A stretch of DNA of 64,000 nt from Advenella kashmirensis W13003 (GTDB taxonomy: Bacteria > Pseudomonadota > Gammaproteobacteria > Burkholderiales > Burkholderiaceae_B). The DNA lies in the NCBI RefSeq assembly GCF_000506985.1, contig NZ_KI650979.1:2170710-2234709 (forward strand). Direction: 5' to 3'. Below, piece after piece: positions 45,363-54,697 of the stretch. The notes beneath the pieces are model-generated. The model did not search any database and had not been told where the DNA came from. It saw nothing but the letters and a program-made list of their open reading frames with translations. How positions within the stretch are numbered: the first letter of the stretch is position 1; every line of letters starts with the position of its first letter. Both the position numbers and the translations under genes were made by a program.

Positions 45363-47708
45363 ATGAAAACAAAGCTGGCATTGATTGTTGATGTACGCGG
45401 CTGGGCATTTGACATCATTGCCAGCCATGTCCGGGAGCGATTGTCGGACGTCTACGAGATCAATCTTTATTATTGGGCGGACTATCCGATCGCTTCCCAG
45501 TTGCTGCAGAAACTGGCCGATGACGAGATCCGGCACGCCCATTTTTTCTTTCGTGAACATCTCAAGGTAATTTTTGAAACGGTCGGCGCGAACACGCGCG
45601 GGGCATCGTATTTCAACCGTCTTGTTGTCACGACTCATATTCCGGATTATCTTTATCACACACCCAACGAACTGATCGAGCGCAAATCACTGTTTGATTT
45701 CGTCAACGGTTACTTCGTGACCAATGCCGATCTCCGGCAGATATACGACAGTCAGGATTTTTTTGCCAAGCCCGATGGTGTCATCATGGACTGGCCGATC
45801 AGCCAGCCAGGTGTGACCGCTGCTGACGTGGCGCCGGTTAAGACTGGCGCACCCGTCAAAATCATGTGGACGGGAAACTCCAAATGGGGCGAGTACGCGG
45901 GGTATCGTGATTACAAGGGGCTGGAGACGATTATTCGTCCGGCAATCGAGCGGCTGCAGCAGGACGGATTTGCCGTTGAGCTGACGGTGATTGATTCGGC
46001 GGAGAAAAAGCACTCCCGCGAACAGGTGCTGGCAACGCTGGCCACTCAGGATATTCTTCTGGTGGCATCGCTTGCCGAAGGCACGCCACTGACGTTGATC
46101 GAGGCCATGAGTCTTGGTGTTGCAGTCGTCTCGACGCCGGTCGGGATCGCACCAGAAGTGTTGCCTGCAGCGCATTTGGACGAGGCGGTGATTGAACGCA
46201 GCGCCGATCGGTTTTATGCGGCACTCAAGTCGCTTCTGCAGTCGTCCGACAAAATCCTGTCCATGAAGCAGGATAATTTGCAGGCGTTCGCGTGCCAGTT
46301 TTCGAGCGACGGACCGCTGCGGGACCAGTGGCTGCAGTTTCTGCAGCAGGCGGCAGACAGAACGGTACCTGCGCAGACACGCCTGCAAAGTTATGCCGTC
46401 AATCGCAGCCGCATCAGGCAGTATGCGATCAACAGCGCCCGCACGTTCGTCTTTTTCCTCAAGCGCGCGGGTCTGGTCCGATTTGTTGAACGCTACGTCC
46501 CCAAAGCGGCCATCTGGTATAACCGGCTTTTGCACGGAAACAGCGGTTCGATTTTCGGAGCGGGTTCTGCTCATCACGCGGCACAGTACGAAACCGTGCA
46601 CAAGGCTTACCAGGCATTGTTGCGCGATCATGATCCGGCTCGTCCGCTGGTCGTGTACGCGCCCATGTGGAAAGGTGTGGCTGCCTCCACTGAAAGCCTG
46701 TTCGCCGAGGGCAGCTTTCGGTTTCCGTATTTCGACGATGAGTATCCGGAAGTGGTGTCTCACCCCGAACTGGACAAGGTCGTGGCTACGCTGCTTGAAC
46801 ATCCACCCCGGCAGATTATCTATAGCGGCGGCTCAGCCATCCATCTGTCGATGGCGCGTGAAGTGCGGGCGCAGGCGCCACACGTGCGGCAGTATTTTCT
46901 ATGGCACGGCTCCCCGGCCCAGTGGGTAGAACCAAGCCAGCTGGAGCATTTCAATCTGTGGCACAAGCTGTATAACACACAGATCATTGACGGCATAATA
47001 TCGCTCAAGCCGGACCTGGACCGGATTCTGAATGTGATCGGTGTTAAAAGTTTCGGGCTGATCAATCCGATCCCGGATATTGCACGTCCCGATCGGTCGG
47101 CGACCCGCGTCCGGGGAGAGGCAGACAGGGTCCATATCGGCGTATTTTCCGCCGTCAGCTCCTGGTACAAAAACCCGTTTGTACAATTGCTGGCGACTCT
47201 GGGCGAGGAAAACTGGACCCTGCATACCAATGTGCCGCGCATGACGTTCAGGGAGCTGGATTTCCGGCAACTGGGGCAAATGGAATGCTATGAGCCGATG
47301 CCCAGACCGCAATTTCTGGCGCTGCTGGCGTCACTGGACCTGAATCTGTATGTGACCAATACCGAGTGTTCACCGATGGTTGTGCTGGAGAGCTGTTCTC
47401 TGGGCGTGCCGTGTATTGTCGGGCCTGCAGGCGATATTTTTTCGGGTATTTCCGATGAGCTGGCGCATTATCTGGTCGAACCGTGTGTGGATAACCCGTA
47501 CGCGATCTATACCCGGATAAAGCGCGTGCTGGACAATCGCGATCATGTGCGCTCGCTGCTGGCCGACTTCGTGCCGAAGTACAACGAGCACTGGCAAAGT
47601 ATGCTGCATCGCTTCTACGAGGCTTTGGAACAGGACGGAAAAAGTCGCGCTGCAACCGTTTCTCGCATTTCCACGCCCGACGACCGGCAGTTATCAGCAG
47701 GCGAGTAG
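45363..47708 (+). CDS. Large glycosyltransferase with two GT-B-like regions
   Basis: 781 aa, no signal peptide. Residues ~1-330 contain one GT4-like unit (KIMWTGNSKWGEYAGYRDYKG, then SLAEGTPLTLIEAMSLGVAVVSTPVGIAPE). Residues ~420-760 resemble a second GT-B unit (YAPMWKGVAAS; YFLWHGSPAQWVEPSQ; ECSPMVVLESCSLGVPCIVGPAGD). Two catalytic units in one protein would make a repeating two-step extension possible. It follows the exporter genes and is probably co-transcribed. Sugars and linkages cannot be assigned. Confidence 0.78.
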   Translation: MKTKLALIVDVRGWAFDIIASHVRERLSDVYEINLYYWADYPIASQLLQKLADDEIRHAHFFFREHLKVIFETVGANTRGASYFNRLVVTTHIPDYLYHTPNELIERKSLFDFVNGYFVTNADLRQIYDSQDFFAKPDGVIMDWPISQPGVTAADVAPVKTGAPVKIMWTGNSKWGEYAGYRDYKGLETIIRPAIERLQQDGFAVELTVIDSAEKKHSREQVLATLATQDILLVASLAEGTPLTLIEAMSLGVAVVSTPVGIAPEVLPAAHLDEAVIERSADRFYAALKSLLQSSDKILSMKQDNLQAFACQFSSDGPLRDQWLQFLQQAADRTVPAQTRLQSYAVNRSRIRQYAINSARTFVFFLKRAGLVRFVERYVPKAAIWYNRLLHGNSGSIFGAGSAHHAAQYETVHKAYQALLRDHDPARPLVVYAPMWKGVAASTESLFAEGSFRFPYFDDEYPEVVSHPELDKVVATLLEHPPRQIIYSGGSAIHLSMAREVRAQAPHVRQYFLWHGSPAQWVEPSQLEHFNLWHKLYNTQIIDGIISLKPDLDRILNVIGVKSFGLINPIPDIARPDRSATRVRGEADRVHIGVFSAVSSWYKNPFVQLLATLGEENWTLHTNVPRMTFRELDFRQLGQMECYEPMPRPQFLALLASLDLNLYVTNTECSPMVVLESCSLGVPCIVGPAGDIFSGISDELAHYLVEPCVDNPYAIYTRIKRVLDNRDHVRSLLADFVPKYNEHWQSMLHRFYEALEQDGKSRAATVSRISTPDDRQLSAGE

Positions 47709-47768
47709 TGGCCAAACATGGACTGTCTGGTGCCGTCGGGATGATTCATTGCGGGTAGGACAGGTGCG

Positions 47769-47835
47769 CTGCGGACAACAGAAGATATGTTTATTTACAT
47801 TTTGAACGTGATTGTGTAATAACCTTTGTCCGCAG
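47769..47835. repeat. 10-bp inverted repeat CTGCGGACAA / TTGTCCGCAG
   Basis: Arms 47769-47778 and 47826-47835 are perfect, separated by 47 AT-rich bases, in the 283-bp gap before the acyltransferase gene. No transposase or target duplication accompanies it. Function unknown. Confidence 0.65.
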
Positions 47836-47991
47836 AGGCACAGTCGACTGAATATGCTACTAGCGGCGCACGGATAGAACAATTGATAATCATTCCACAC
47901 AATATTTACAGTGGCCCGGGCGGGAGGGCAAAGGTCACATTGCCGTTTTGTATTACCATAGTGATGGTTTATTCAGAATAAAAAGGTCCTG

Positions 47992-49977
47992 ATGTCTCTG
48001 TTTTCTACGACCACCAAAACGCAGTCCGCCTCCTATGAACCGGGTGTTGATGGACTTCGCGCCTTCGCGGTCATTGCCGTTCTGTTTTTTCACGCCGGGT
48101 TTTCGGCGTTCAGTGGCGGTTATATTGGTGTTGACGTTTTTTTTGTCATTTCGGGTTATCTGATTACGGGTATCCTCCTGAACAGTTGTATCGAGGGCAA
48201 GTTCTCGTTTCTGAGGTTTATGGCGCGGCGTATCGCCCGTCTTTACCCGGCGCTGCTGCTCACGCTGTTTCTATGTCTGGTCGCCGGTTTTCTTATCTTT
48301 TCTCCTGACGATTACAATGCGCTGGCCGATTCCAGCGTGTTTGCCCTGTTTTCGGTTTCCAATTTCCGTTTCTGGCTGGTTTCGGGGTATTTTGACACTT
48401 CCTCCGAAACCAATCCGCTGTTGCATACCTGGTCGCTGGGCGTAGAACAGCAGTTTTATCTGATCTGGCCCTTTGTGATCTATGCGGTTTATCGCGTAAA
48501 TCGTGCCTTGCTGCCGTGGGCACTGCTGATCCTGGGGGTGGCCTCGCTGGCGCTGTCGCAATGGTACCTGTCGGTCGATACCTCGGCCAATTATTATCTG
48601 ACGCCTTTTCGCGTGTTTGAATTTGCCATTGGCGGGCTGATGGTGTTTGCCGTCGAGCATCGCAAGCAGCGTGCTCCGGGACTCATGACATACGAAATCA
48701 TCATGGCTGCGGGCATTGCGCTGTTGCTCTATAGCGTTTTTGTCTACGACAAAACCACCACGTTCCCCGGCCTGCATGCACTGGTTCCGGCCATTGGCGC
48801 GGCACTGTGTATTTATGCCAGCCCGGCGAAGTATCTGGGCAATATCTTCCGGAACCGGGCCATGGTCACGGTGGGCCTGATCTCTTACTCAATGTATCTG
48901 ATCCATTGGCCGTTGATTGTTTTCTACAAGTATTACATTTACCGGCCGCTCTTTCTGTCCGAAAAGTGGGCGTTGGTAGTAGCACCGTTCATTCTGGGCT
49001 ATCTGATGTATGTGTTGGTGGAAAACCGGTATCGGCGTGTCGATCTGTACAGCTGGTATTTCAAGCAGACGATCGTGCGTGTACTTGCCCTGGCCGTGAT
49101 TCTTGTACCGGCGCTCATGATCATGACCACCAATGGCATGTCGTTTCGCATGAACGACTATTTTGCGGAACATATGGCCAACTCACCCCGTTTTCATGAA
49201 GAACAATACGGCGGCGAAGGGTTTGCCATGGGCAGTCAGGTGCTGGGGGATGCCGACGGGCGGCGCAAGTCAGCCGTGATCCTGGGCGACAGCTACGCCC
49301 GGCAGTATGCCTTCGGCCTGAATCAGGCACTGGCGGCAAATAAGAAATGGGTTGATACCTCTTTTGAAGATGGGTGCTTTTTTGGTCCCGGTTATACCCG
49401 CCTGCTTGATGGCGTGCCGCGCACCGACTGTGTGCAGCGACTGGATTATGCCCTGGAAGAAGCAAAACTGTCCCGGGTACCGCTGTTGTATGCCGTGAGT
49501 TACCAGAACTACCAGAAGACCATGGGCACGCCCGACGGCAAGCGTGTGGATTTCCCCAATACCGCGTCGTATATGACGTTTCTGGAAAAGAATTTCGATG
49601 CGATTCACGAGCGGATCGGCCTTGATAACAAACTGGTGATTATCGGTGCGCCGCCCGGCGCGGGTTCCCAGGTTGGCCTGGCCTCTTGCGTGGACCGCCC
49701 GGGTTACTTGCCGCTGGTCTGCGCCAAATATCTGGAGCTGGACGAGGAAAAGGGTAACGCATACGGCTTGAATAACAGCCTGGCCAAATACGCAGAAAGT
49801 CACAAGAATGTTGTGTTCATAAATCCGTATTCGGTGCTGTGCAAGGACGGTCGCTGTGTGACGATGATCGATCGCAAGCAGTTCCTGTATTCCGACGGCA
49901 CGCACCTGTCCAAGCAAGGCTCGGCGTATGTCATCAAGGGGCTATGGCCGAAGCTGCAGGCGATTTTCAAGTCGTGA
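47992..49977 (+). CDS. Membrane O-acyltransferase with SGNH domain (OafA type)
   Basis: 661 aa. The N-terminal acyltransferase-3 domain of about ten helices starts PGVDGLRAFAVIAVLFFHAGF and contains GVDVFFVISGYLIT; the catalytic-type histidine is in FFHAG. The periplasmic SGNH domain begins near VILGDSYARQ (Ser in GDS) and ends with DGTHLSKQGS (Asp-His pair). OafA-type proteins acetylate sugars of O-antigen or peptidoglycan. Context favours modification of the exported polysaccharide. Confidence 0.93.
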   Translation: MSLFSTTTKTQSASYEPGVDGLRAFAVIAVLFFHAGFSAFSGGYIGVDVFFVISGYLITGILLNSCIEGKFSFLRFMARRIARLYPALLLTLFLCLVAGFLIFSPDDYNALADSSVFALFSVSNFRFWLVSGYFDTSSETNPLLHTWSLGVEQQFYLIWPFVIYAVYRVNRALLPWALLILGVASLALSQWYLSVDTSANYYLTPFRVFEFAIGGLMVFAVEHRKQRAPGLMTYEIIMAAGIALLLYSVFVYDKTTTFPGLHALVPAIGAALCIYASPAKYLGNIFRNRAMVTVGLISYSMYLIHWPLIVFYKYYIYRPLFLSEKWALVVAPFILGYLMYVLVENRYRRVDLYSWYFKQTIVRVLALAVILVPALMIMTTNGMSFRMNDYFAEHMANSPRFHEEQYGGEGFAMGSQVLGDADGRRKSAVILGDSYARQYAFGLNQALAANKKWVDTSFEDGCFFGPGYTRLLDGVPRTDCVQRLDYALEEAKLSRVPLLYAVSYQNYQKTMGTPDGKRVDFPNTASYMTFLEKNFDAIHERIGLDNKLVIIGAPPGAGSQVGLASCVDRPGYLPLVCAKYLELDEEKGNAYGLNNSLAKYAESHKNVVFINPYSVLCKDGRCVTMIDRKQFLYSDGTHLSKQGSAYVIKGLWPKLQAIFKS

Positions 49978-50016
49978 TAAACGTTTGTGGCCTTGTCGAG
50001 TCAGATTGTTACTTTT

Positions 50017-50313
50017 TTACGGACTCACTCCTGCTGTATCTTTGACAATGGGTGTGAAGTCTGACCAATGCTCTATTCGAAAGGCGCGGATATCACGCAC
50101 AGACTTCCGGAACCATGGGCGATCTTGTAAAGAGCGTATGGCACAAAACAAGTTGGTCAAATTCTCATCATCGCAGATATAAAGACTGCCTTGTACGCGA
50201 CGAAATACATGATTTTGGAGTGCCATGCCTATCTCTATGTAGGCTTGCGTTACTCCTTTGGGATGATGCTTTTCTGTTTCGGCAACAATCAGATCAAAAG
50301 CAACAGCGAACAT
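50017..50313 (-). CDS. vapD: VapD-family endoribonuclease toxin
   Basis: 98 aa, opening MFAVAFDL with the conserved acidic residue on strand 1, and containing QGSLYICDDEN and SVRDIRAFRIEHWSDFTP, both characteristic of VapD, a small Cas2-like fold RNase. Its ATG overlaps the vapX-like stop by 1 nt. The pair is AT-richer than the flanking genes and oriented against the upstream acyltransferase gene, consistent with an acquired toxin-antitoxin unit. Confidence 0.85.
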   Translation of the reverse strand: MFAVAFDLIVAETEKHHPKGVTQAYIEIGMALQNHVFRRVQGSLYICDDENLTNLFCAIRSLQDRPWFRKSVRDIRAFRIEHWSDFTPIVKDTAGVSP

Positions 50314-50513
50314 TACTCAGCCTCGGGATCTGAGTTCATACGAGTGTAGCGATATTCTGTCTTTTCGCCGGATTCAACCAGCGTGATCTCGACGAGCCAG
50401 TCTCCGTCATCCAATGGTCGAAGTAGAGGGCCGATTTGATATTTGGGGCCGAAGGCGCCGAAGCATTTGATTTTTCCGGTGGGCAGATTTGGTGGTGTAC
50501 TGACAGATTGCAT
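50313..50513 (-). CDS. VapX-like antitoxin (DUF5397 type)
   Basis: 66 aa from the ATG at 50513, which has GGAG (minus strand, 50523-50520) at good spacing; the upstream TTG frame is not needed. A middle block FGPKYQIGPLLRPLDDGDWLVEITLVE is followed by an acidic C-terminus EYRYTRMNSDPEAE. It precedes vapD with a 1-nt overlap, the order seen in vapXD operons. The family assignment rests on this motif and the linkage. Confidence 0.75.
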   Translation of the reverse strand: MQSVSTPPNLPTGKIKCFGAFGPKYQIGPLLRPLDDGDWLVEITLVESGEKTEYRYTRMNSDPEAE

Positions 50514-50539
50514 GGCATTCTCCAACTTGATTCATTTAG

Positions 50540-50557
50540 TTGCATTTTACAATGCAA
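50540..50557. promoter_or_regulatory. Inverted repeat upstream of vapX-vapD
   Basis: TTGCATT (50540-50546) and AATGCAA (50551-50557) with a 4-nt spacer, 27-44 bp upstream of the antitoxin start. A plausible operator for autoregulation, as is common in toxin-antitoxin operons. Confidence 0.4.
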
Positions 50558-50612
50558 GAAAACAATTGCCACTCCTCGCGTTAATAGTGCGCGCTGCAAA
50601 AATGTCACTCCC

Positions 50613-51488
50613 TCAATTTTCCTGCACCTTCCTGATGAGCCCTTCCTGGGTCGTTGAGGCGATTAGATCCCCCTTGCTGTTGAATACATGCGCACGACAG
50701 AACCCGCGGGCATTGCTGGCGCTGGGTGATTCCAGTGAATACAGCAGCCATTCGTCCATGCGGAAAGCCCGATGAAACCAGATGGCATGGTCAATAGTGG
50801 CCATTTGCATGCTTTTTGAGAACGGGGTCTGGTTGTGCGGTAGCAGGGAGGTAAAAAGCAGATAGAAATCAGAGGTATAGGCCAGCATGGCGCGGTGCAG
50901 CAGCGGGTTGTCGGGCAATTTGTCGGCGGCCCGGAACCAGATGTGCGCCTGCGGGTCGTAATTGCCCGGCTTGAACATATGCGTGGGCTCAACCGGGCGC
51001 ATTTCAATGGCAAAATCGCGACCAACCAGGCTGGCCAGGCGTTTGGGCAGCTTGTCCTCAATGTCTGAAATCAGCTGTTTTTCGTTTTTCAGCGATTCCG
51101 GCGGCGGCACTTGCGGGGCAGGGGCCTGGTGGTTGAAACCCGGCTCTTCCCCCTGGAAACTGCTGCTCATGATGAAAATAGGCTGATCCAGTTGCGTGGC
51201 CGTCACACGCCGGGCCGAGAAGCTGCCGCCATCACGCGTACGTTCGACTTCGAAACGGATCGGCTTGCTGGTATCTCCCGGCCGCAGAAAGTACGAATGC
51301 AGGGAATGGACCGGCCGGCCCGGACTGACTGTGAGTGAGGCAGCCATCAGAGATTGACCCAGTACCTGTCCGCCGAAAATGCGTCCTGTACCAAAAATGT
51401 CTGTACTGATACCATTGAAAACGTCTCGACCTACGGGTTCGACCTGCAGTTGTTCGATCAGGTCGGGCAGTACGTTCTGATTATCCAT
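50613..51488 (-). CDS. tesB: Acyl-CoA thioesterase II
   Basis: 291-aa double-hotdog thioesterase hydrolysing acyl-CoA to free acid and CoA. GTGRIFGGQVLGQSLMAAS in the first hotdog and DHAIWFHR and EGLIR in the second are typical, and the length matches E. coli TesB. It is transcribed on the minus strand toward the vapXD pair, with 99 bp between. It has no evident tie to the surrounding polysaccharide genes. Confidence 0.95.
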   Translation of the reverse strand: MDNQNVLPDLIEQLQVEPVGRDVFNGISTDIFGTGRIFGGQVLGQSLMAASLTVSPGRPVHSLHSYFLRPGDTSKPIRFEVERTRDGGSFSARRVTATQLDQPIFIMSSSFQGEEPGFNHQAPAPQVPPPESLKNEKQLISDIEDKLPKRLASLVGRDFAIEMRPVEPTHMFKPGNYDPQAHIWFRAADKLPDNPLLHRAMLAYTSDFYLLFTSLLPHNQTPFSKSMQMATIDHAIWFHRAFRMDEWLLYSLESPSASNARGFCRAHVFNSKGDLIASTTQEGLIRKVQEN

Positions 51489-51641
51489 AAATGTTCACGA
51501 GGACAGGTGACTTGAAAATCTGATTCTAGCAGAACTGGCTGACCACTGGCTTTCTTGGGTCCGATAATGTGTCGGGCGGGCCACGCGATGATAGTTTTTG
51601 CAGCGCAATACAAACGAAGCACTCGCTGTAATAACCCGTTT

Positions 51642-51647
51642 TATAAT
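51642..51647 (+). promoter_or_regulatory. Probable -10 element upstream of the O-antigen-ligase-like gene
   Basis: Consensus TATAAT 63 bp before the chosen start at 51710. No strong -35 is visible. Confidence 0.3.
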
Positions 51648-51709
51648 GCCGGGGCTGCTAATTACCCATTCAGTTATATGCCTTTATTGAAATGCAAAAG
51701 GAACGATTA

Positions 51710-52987
51710 ATGCGACAGTTCATGGATAATAAAACGGCGACCCCGGTTTTTTGGCTATTCATTCTGACGCTGATGGCCATGCCGCTAGCCATCATGAGCA
51801 CCCAACGCGTCCCAAGCCCGCTTTTTTATGTGTTGCTTGCATTGTCGCTGTACGTTGTGGTTGCGTTGCGACCGGCGCAGCAGACATTCAGGCTAAAGTC
51901 GTTTTCCACGCTGTTTGTGCTCTGTGCGGTTTTTGTTCTGGCCGTTTTTGTATCGGAGCTTGTCAATGGGCGTAGCGGCGGAGCCGACTTTGAAAAGGCC
52001 TTTCGTTTTTCTGCTGGCTTGCCCCTGCTCGTTGCGGCTTGTTGCTACACCCCCCGGCGCTGGCTGGCCTATACCGTGTTCGGTGTGTATGTGGCGCTTT
52101 TTTTTGCCATCGGGTTCATTGTCGATTTATCGCTGCCCGATTTTATCCGACCCGAAACCAGCGCAGTCTACAATGCCGTCGGTTACGGTGATCTGACGTT
52201 TCTGCTGAGTGTGATCACGCTTTATTCCTGCAATGTGACATTTACGTCATTTGCGAAATCGGAAAAAATCATTAAAATCCTGCTTGGCATGGCGGGAATC
52301 GCTGCGTTTGTGTTAACTCAGACGCGTAGCGGCTGGGTAGCTGTGCCTTTTTTCCTCCTGTTCGGCATCATGATCCATCTGCGTGAAAACAACCGCGTGA
52401 AGCTGGCGGGTGTCTTTGTGCTGGGCCTGATTCTGGCCGCAACAGTGACGCTGACCGTGCCAGGCATCAAGGACCGGGTGCAACTGGGAGAAAAAGAGCT
52501 GACCGAGTGCATCAGTACCAACAGTACCGAACTGTCTTCTGTTTGTATCCGGCTGCAGCTATGGCGTTCAACCATTGCAATCTGGGAGGCAAATCCGCTT
52601 TTCGGATCAGGCTCAAATAGTTATTTTTCAGAATTCATGAAGACCGAAGGCGTACAACGCGGGCTGGTGTCCGAAGTGGTCGCCAACCAGTGGGGGGAGC
52701 CACATAACGACTGGCTGCAGGCGCTGAGCAGTTACGGGCTGTTCGGGGTGCTGGGACTGTTTCTGATTTACTTTGCACCGGCGGCTGTGTTCGTCAAGCG
52801 CATGTTGCGCACCACCGATTATGAACTGCGGACCTATGCTGCCATGGGCGCGGCGGTCTGTATTGGCTTCGCGATTTTCGGGCTCACGGAAACCATGTTC
52901 CGCGGCCTGCGCACGATGGGCTTTTATACTGTCATGGTCGCGGTGTTTCTGGCGCTGTCCACCCGTATTCGAGGGGTGGAGCATTAA
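51710..52987 (+). CDS. O-antigen ligase family protein (WaaL-like)
   Basis: 425 aa from the ATG at 51710, with AAAGGA at 51697-51702; an upstream ATG at 51692 is less well placed. About ten membrane helices, the arginine motif TQTRSGWVAVP and a large periplasmic loop ending GEPHNDWLQALSSYGLFGV, whose histidine is the catalytic-type residue of WaaL/Wzy_C proteins. It would ligate the exported undecaprenyl-linked glycan to lipid A-core. A Wzy polymerase cannot be fully excluded, but an ABC exporter favours ligase. Confidence 0.85.
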   Translation: MRQFMDNKTATPVFWLFILTLMAMPLAIMSTQRVPSPLFYVLLALSLYVVVALRPAQQTFRLKSFSTLFVLCAVFVLAVFVSELVNGRSGGADFEKAFRFSAGLPLLVAACCYTPRRWLAYTVFGVYVALFFAIGFIVDLSLPDFIRPETSAVYNAVGYGDLTFLLSVITLYSCNVTFTSFAKSEKIIKILLGMAGIAAFVLTQTRSGWVAVPFFLLFGIMIHLRENNRVKLAGVFVLGLILAATVTLTVPGIKDRVQLGEKELTECISTNSTELSSVCIRLQLWRSTIAIWEANPLFGSGSNSYFSEFMKTEGVQRGLVSEVVANQWGEPHNDWLQALSSYGLFGVLGLFLIYFAPAAVFVKRMLRTTDYELRTYAAMGAAVCIGFAIFGLTETMFRGLRTMGFYTVMVAVFLALSTRIRGVEH

Positions 52988-53024
52988 GCAAAGACTTCTG
53001 TAAAGCGGGGTACGAATAAAGAAA

Positions 53025-53951
53025 ATGCAAGAAAAAGAAAAAGAAAAGGTGGCTGTTCTGATGGCGCCGCGCCTTGGCGATTCGTTGCTCATGATGGTCA
53101 TCGCCCACAATTTCCGTAAAAATGGTCACGAGGTGACGGTTTTCGGAGACTATATCTGGCAGTTGCGCGACTGGTTTCCCGATTTTATCGTTCATCGCTC
53201 GCTGCACGAGGCGCAAGCCCGTGAGACGCTGTCCGGCTTTGACCGGACTATCCAAATGCACCCCGGCTGGCCGTTTGACCTGTCCGCTGTACACCCGAAT
53301 GCGCTGACCTACGACGAACATGTTGTCGTGACCGGCAAGGGGTTTGTCAAAGCCTTTCAAATGCGCGATTTCTGCCGCGATTATTTCAAACTCGACGCTT
53401 GTACCCATGGTAATGGCATGGTCATACCGCCAGGACTGCACAAGCACCGGCATCCGCAGCGCGTAACTATTCACCCGACGTCAACAGGTGCATTGCGCTG
53501 CTGGGCGCCGACGCGTTTTCGTACGCTGGCGATCGCGTTGCTCAGGAGCGGTTTTGAGCCTGCTTTTATTGTGTCACCGTCAGAACGCCCCGACTGGGAA
53601 TGGGTGACAGAGCTGGGTGCATTGCTGCCTGATAACGGTGGGCTGGATGGGGTGGCGCGCTATATCCACGAGTCCGGGTGGTTTATCGGCAATGAATCGG
53701 GTATCGGACATTTGGCTTCCTCGGTGGGTATTTCGGTACTGACGCTGACGGGGCGCCTGAAACGCACCCGGGCGTGGCGTCCGGCGTGGAGCGAGTCGCG
53801 TATTGTTGCACCATGGTATATTCCCGGGGGGCGTCTACGCGACCGTTACTGGCGCGTTTTGCTTACCCCGCGGCATGTGCTCAGGGAATTTGGCAAGCTG
53901 CGCGCAGAAAGTGCGGCGGCAAACACAAACGTAATAAACGGGCAGACGTAG
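53025..53951 (+). CDS. Family 9 glycosyltransferase (heptosyltransferase-like)
   Basis: 308 aa. A charged start (MQEKEKEKV) precedes AVLMAPRLGDSLLMMVIAHN, the GT9 N-terminal motif with the conserved GD. IHPTSTG and FIGNESGIGHLASSVGISVLTL are typical of the C-terminal half. Probably adds a core heptose or hexose to LPS. It starts 37 bp after the ligase-like gene. It lacks close resemblance to waaC or waaF, so the acceptor is open. Confidence 0.87.
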   Translation: MQEKEKEKVAVLMAPRLGDSLLMMVIAHNFRKNGHEVTVFGDYIWQLRDWFPDFIVHRSLHEAQARETLSGFDRTIQMHPGWPFDLSAVHPNALTYDEHVVVTGKGFVKAFQMRDFCRDYFKLDACTHGNGMVIPPGLHKHRHPQRVTIHPTSTGALRCWAPTRFRTLAIALLRSGFEPAFIVSPSERPDWEWVTELGALLPDNGGLDGVARYIHESGWFIGNESGIGHLASSVGISVLTLTGRLKRTRAWRPAWSESRIVAPWYIPGGRLRDRYWRVLLTPRHVLREFGKLRAESAAANTNVINGQT

Positions 53952-53990
53952 CCGGCGTCTTGCACGGCAGCAGACATCCGGGAGGTCATC

Positions 53991-54683
53991 ATGAGTCTGG
54001 CACAGCGGTTTGCCGCGATCAACGAACAGGTGCGTCTGGCATGCGAGCGTGCGGGACGTGATCCCGGGCAGGTGGGGGTGTTGCCTGTAACCAAGACGTT
54101 CGGACATGAGGTGGTGCGGCAGGCCATGGCGCTGGGCCGGCAACGCTTTGCAGAAAATCGCGTGCAGGAAATGAAGGAAAAGGCGCTGGCGTTGAATGAT
54201 TCATCCATCGAATGGGTCATTATCGGCTACCTGCAAACCAACAAAGTCAAGGACGTGGCGCGCTATGCCAGCGAAGTGCAGTCGCTGGATCGGCTGGATC
54301 TGGCGCAGGCGCTGGACAAGCGGCTGCAGCAGGCGGGGCGGCGTCTGGACGTGCTGGTGCAGGTCAAATCCAGCCAGGAGGAAAGCAAAACCGGCCTGTT
54401 GCCCGAGGACGTGCCGGCCTTTCTGCAGGACATCGCGCAATATGACACCTTGAACCTCAAAGGCTTTATGACGGTCGCGGAAAACACCGACGACCGGAAG
54501 CGGATACGTGACTGCTTCAGACGGGTGCGCCAGCTGCGCGATCAGAGTGAGGATCAGCTGGGATGGGCTTTGCCTGTGCTATCCATGGGCATGAGCGCAG
54601 ATTATGAGCTGGCTATTGCCGAGGGCGCGACCGAATTGCGTATCGGATCGGCGCTGTTCGGTCAGCGGCCGCCGCCGCAGTAA
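53991..54683 (+). CDS. yggS: PLP homeostasis protein YggS
   Basis: 230 aa. Fold-type III PLP-binding protein lacking a catalytic domain; thought to buffer free pyridoxal phosphate. The PLP lysine lies in VLPVTKTFGHE, with QRFAENRVQEM, QTNKVKDV, GFMTVAE and SMGMSADYELAIAEGATELRIGSALFG following in order. The start has GGAGG upstream. It converges on the Crp/Fnr gene. Confidence 0.95.
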   Translation: MSLAQRFAAINEQVRLACERAGRDPGQVGVLPVTKTFGHEVVRQAMALGRQRFAENRVQEMKEKALALNDSSIEWVIIGYLQTNKVKDVARYASEVQSLDRLDLAQALDKRLQQAGRRLDVLVQVKSSQEESKTGLLPEDVPAFLQDIAQYDTLNLKGFMTVAENTDDRKRIRDCFRRVRQLRDQSEDQLGWALPVLSMGMSADYELAIAEGATELRIGSALFGQRPPPQ

Positions 54684-54697
54684 AAACACCGGACCGT

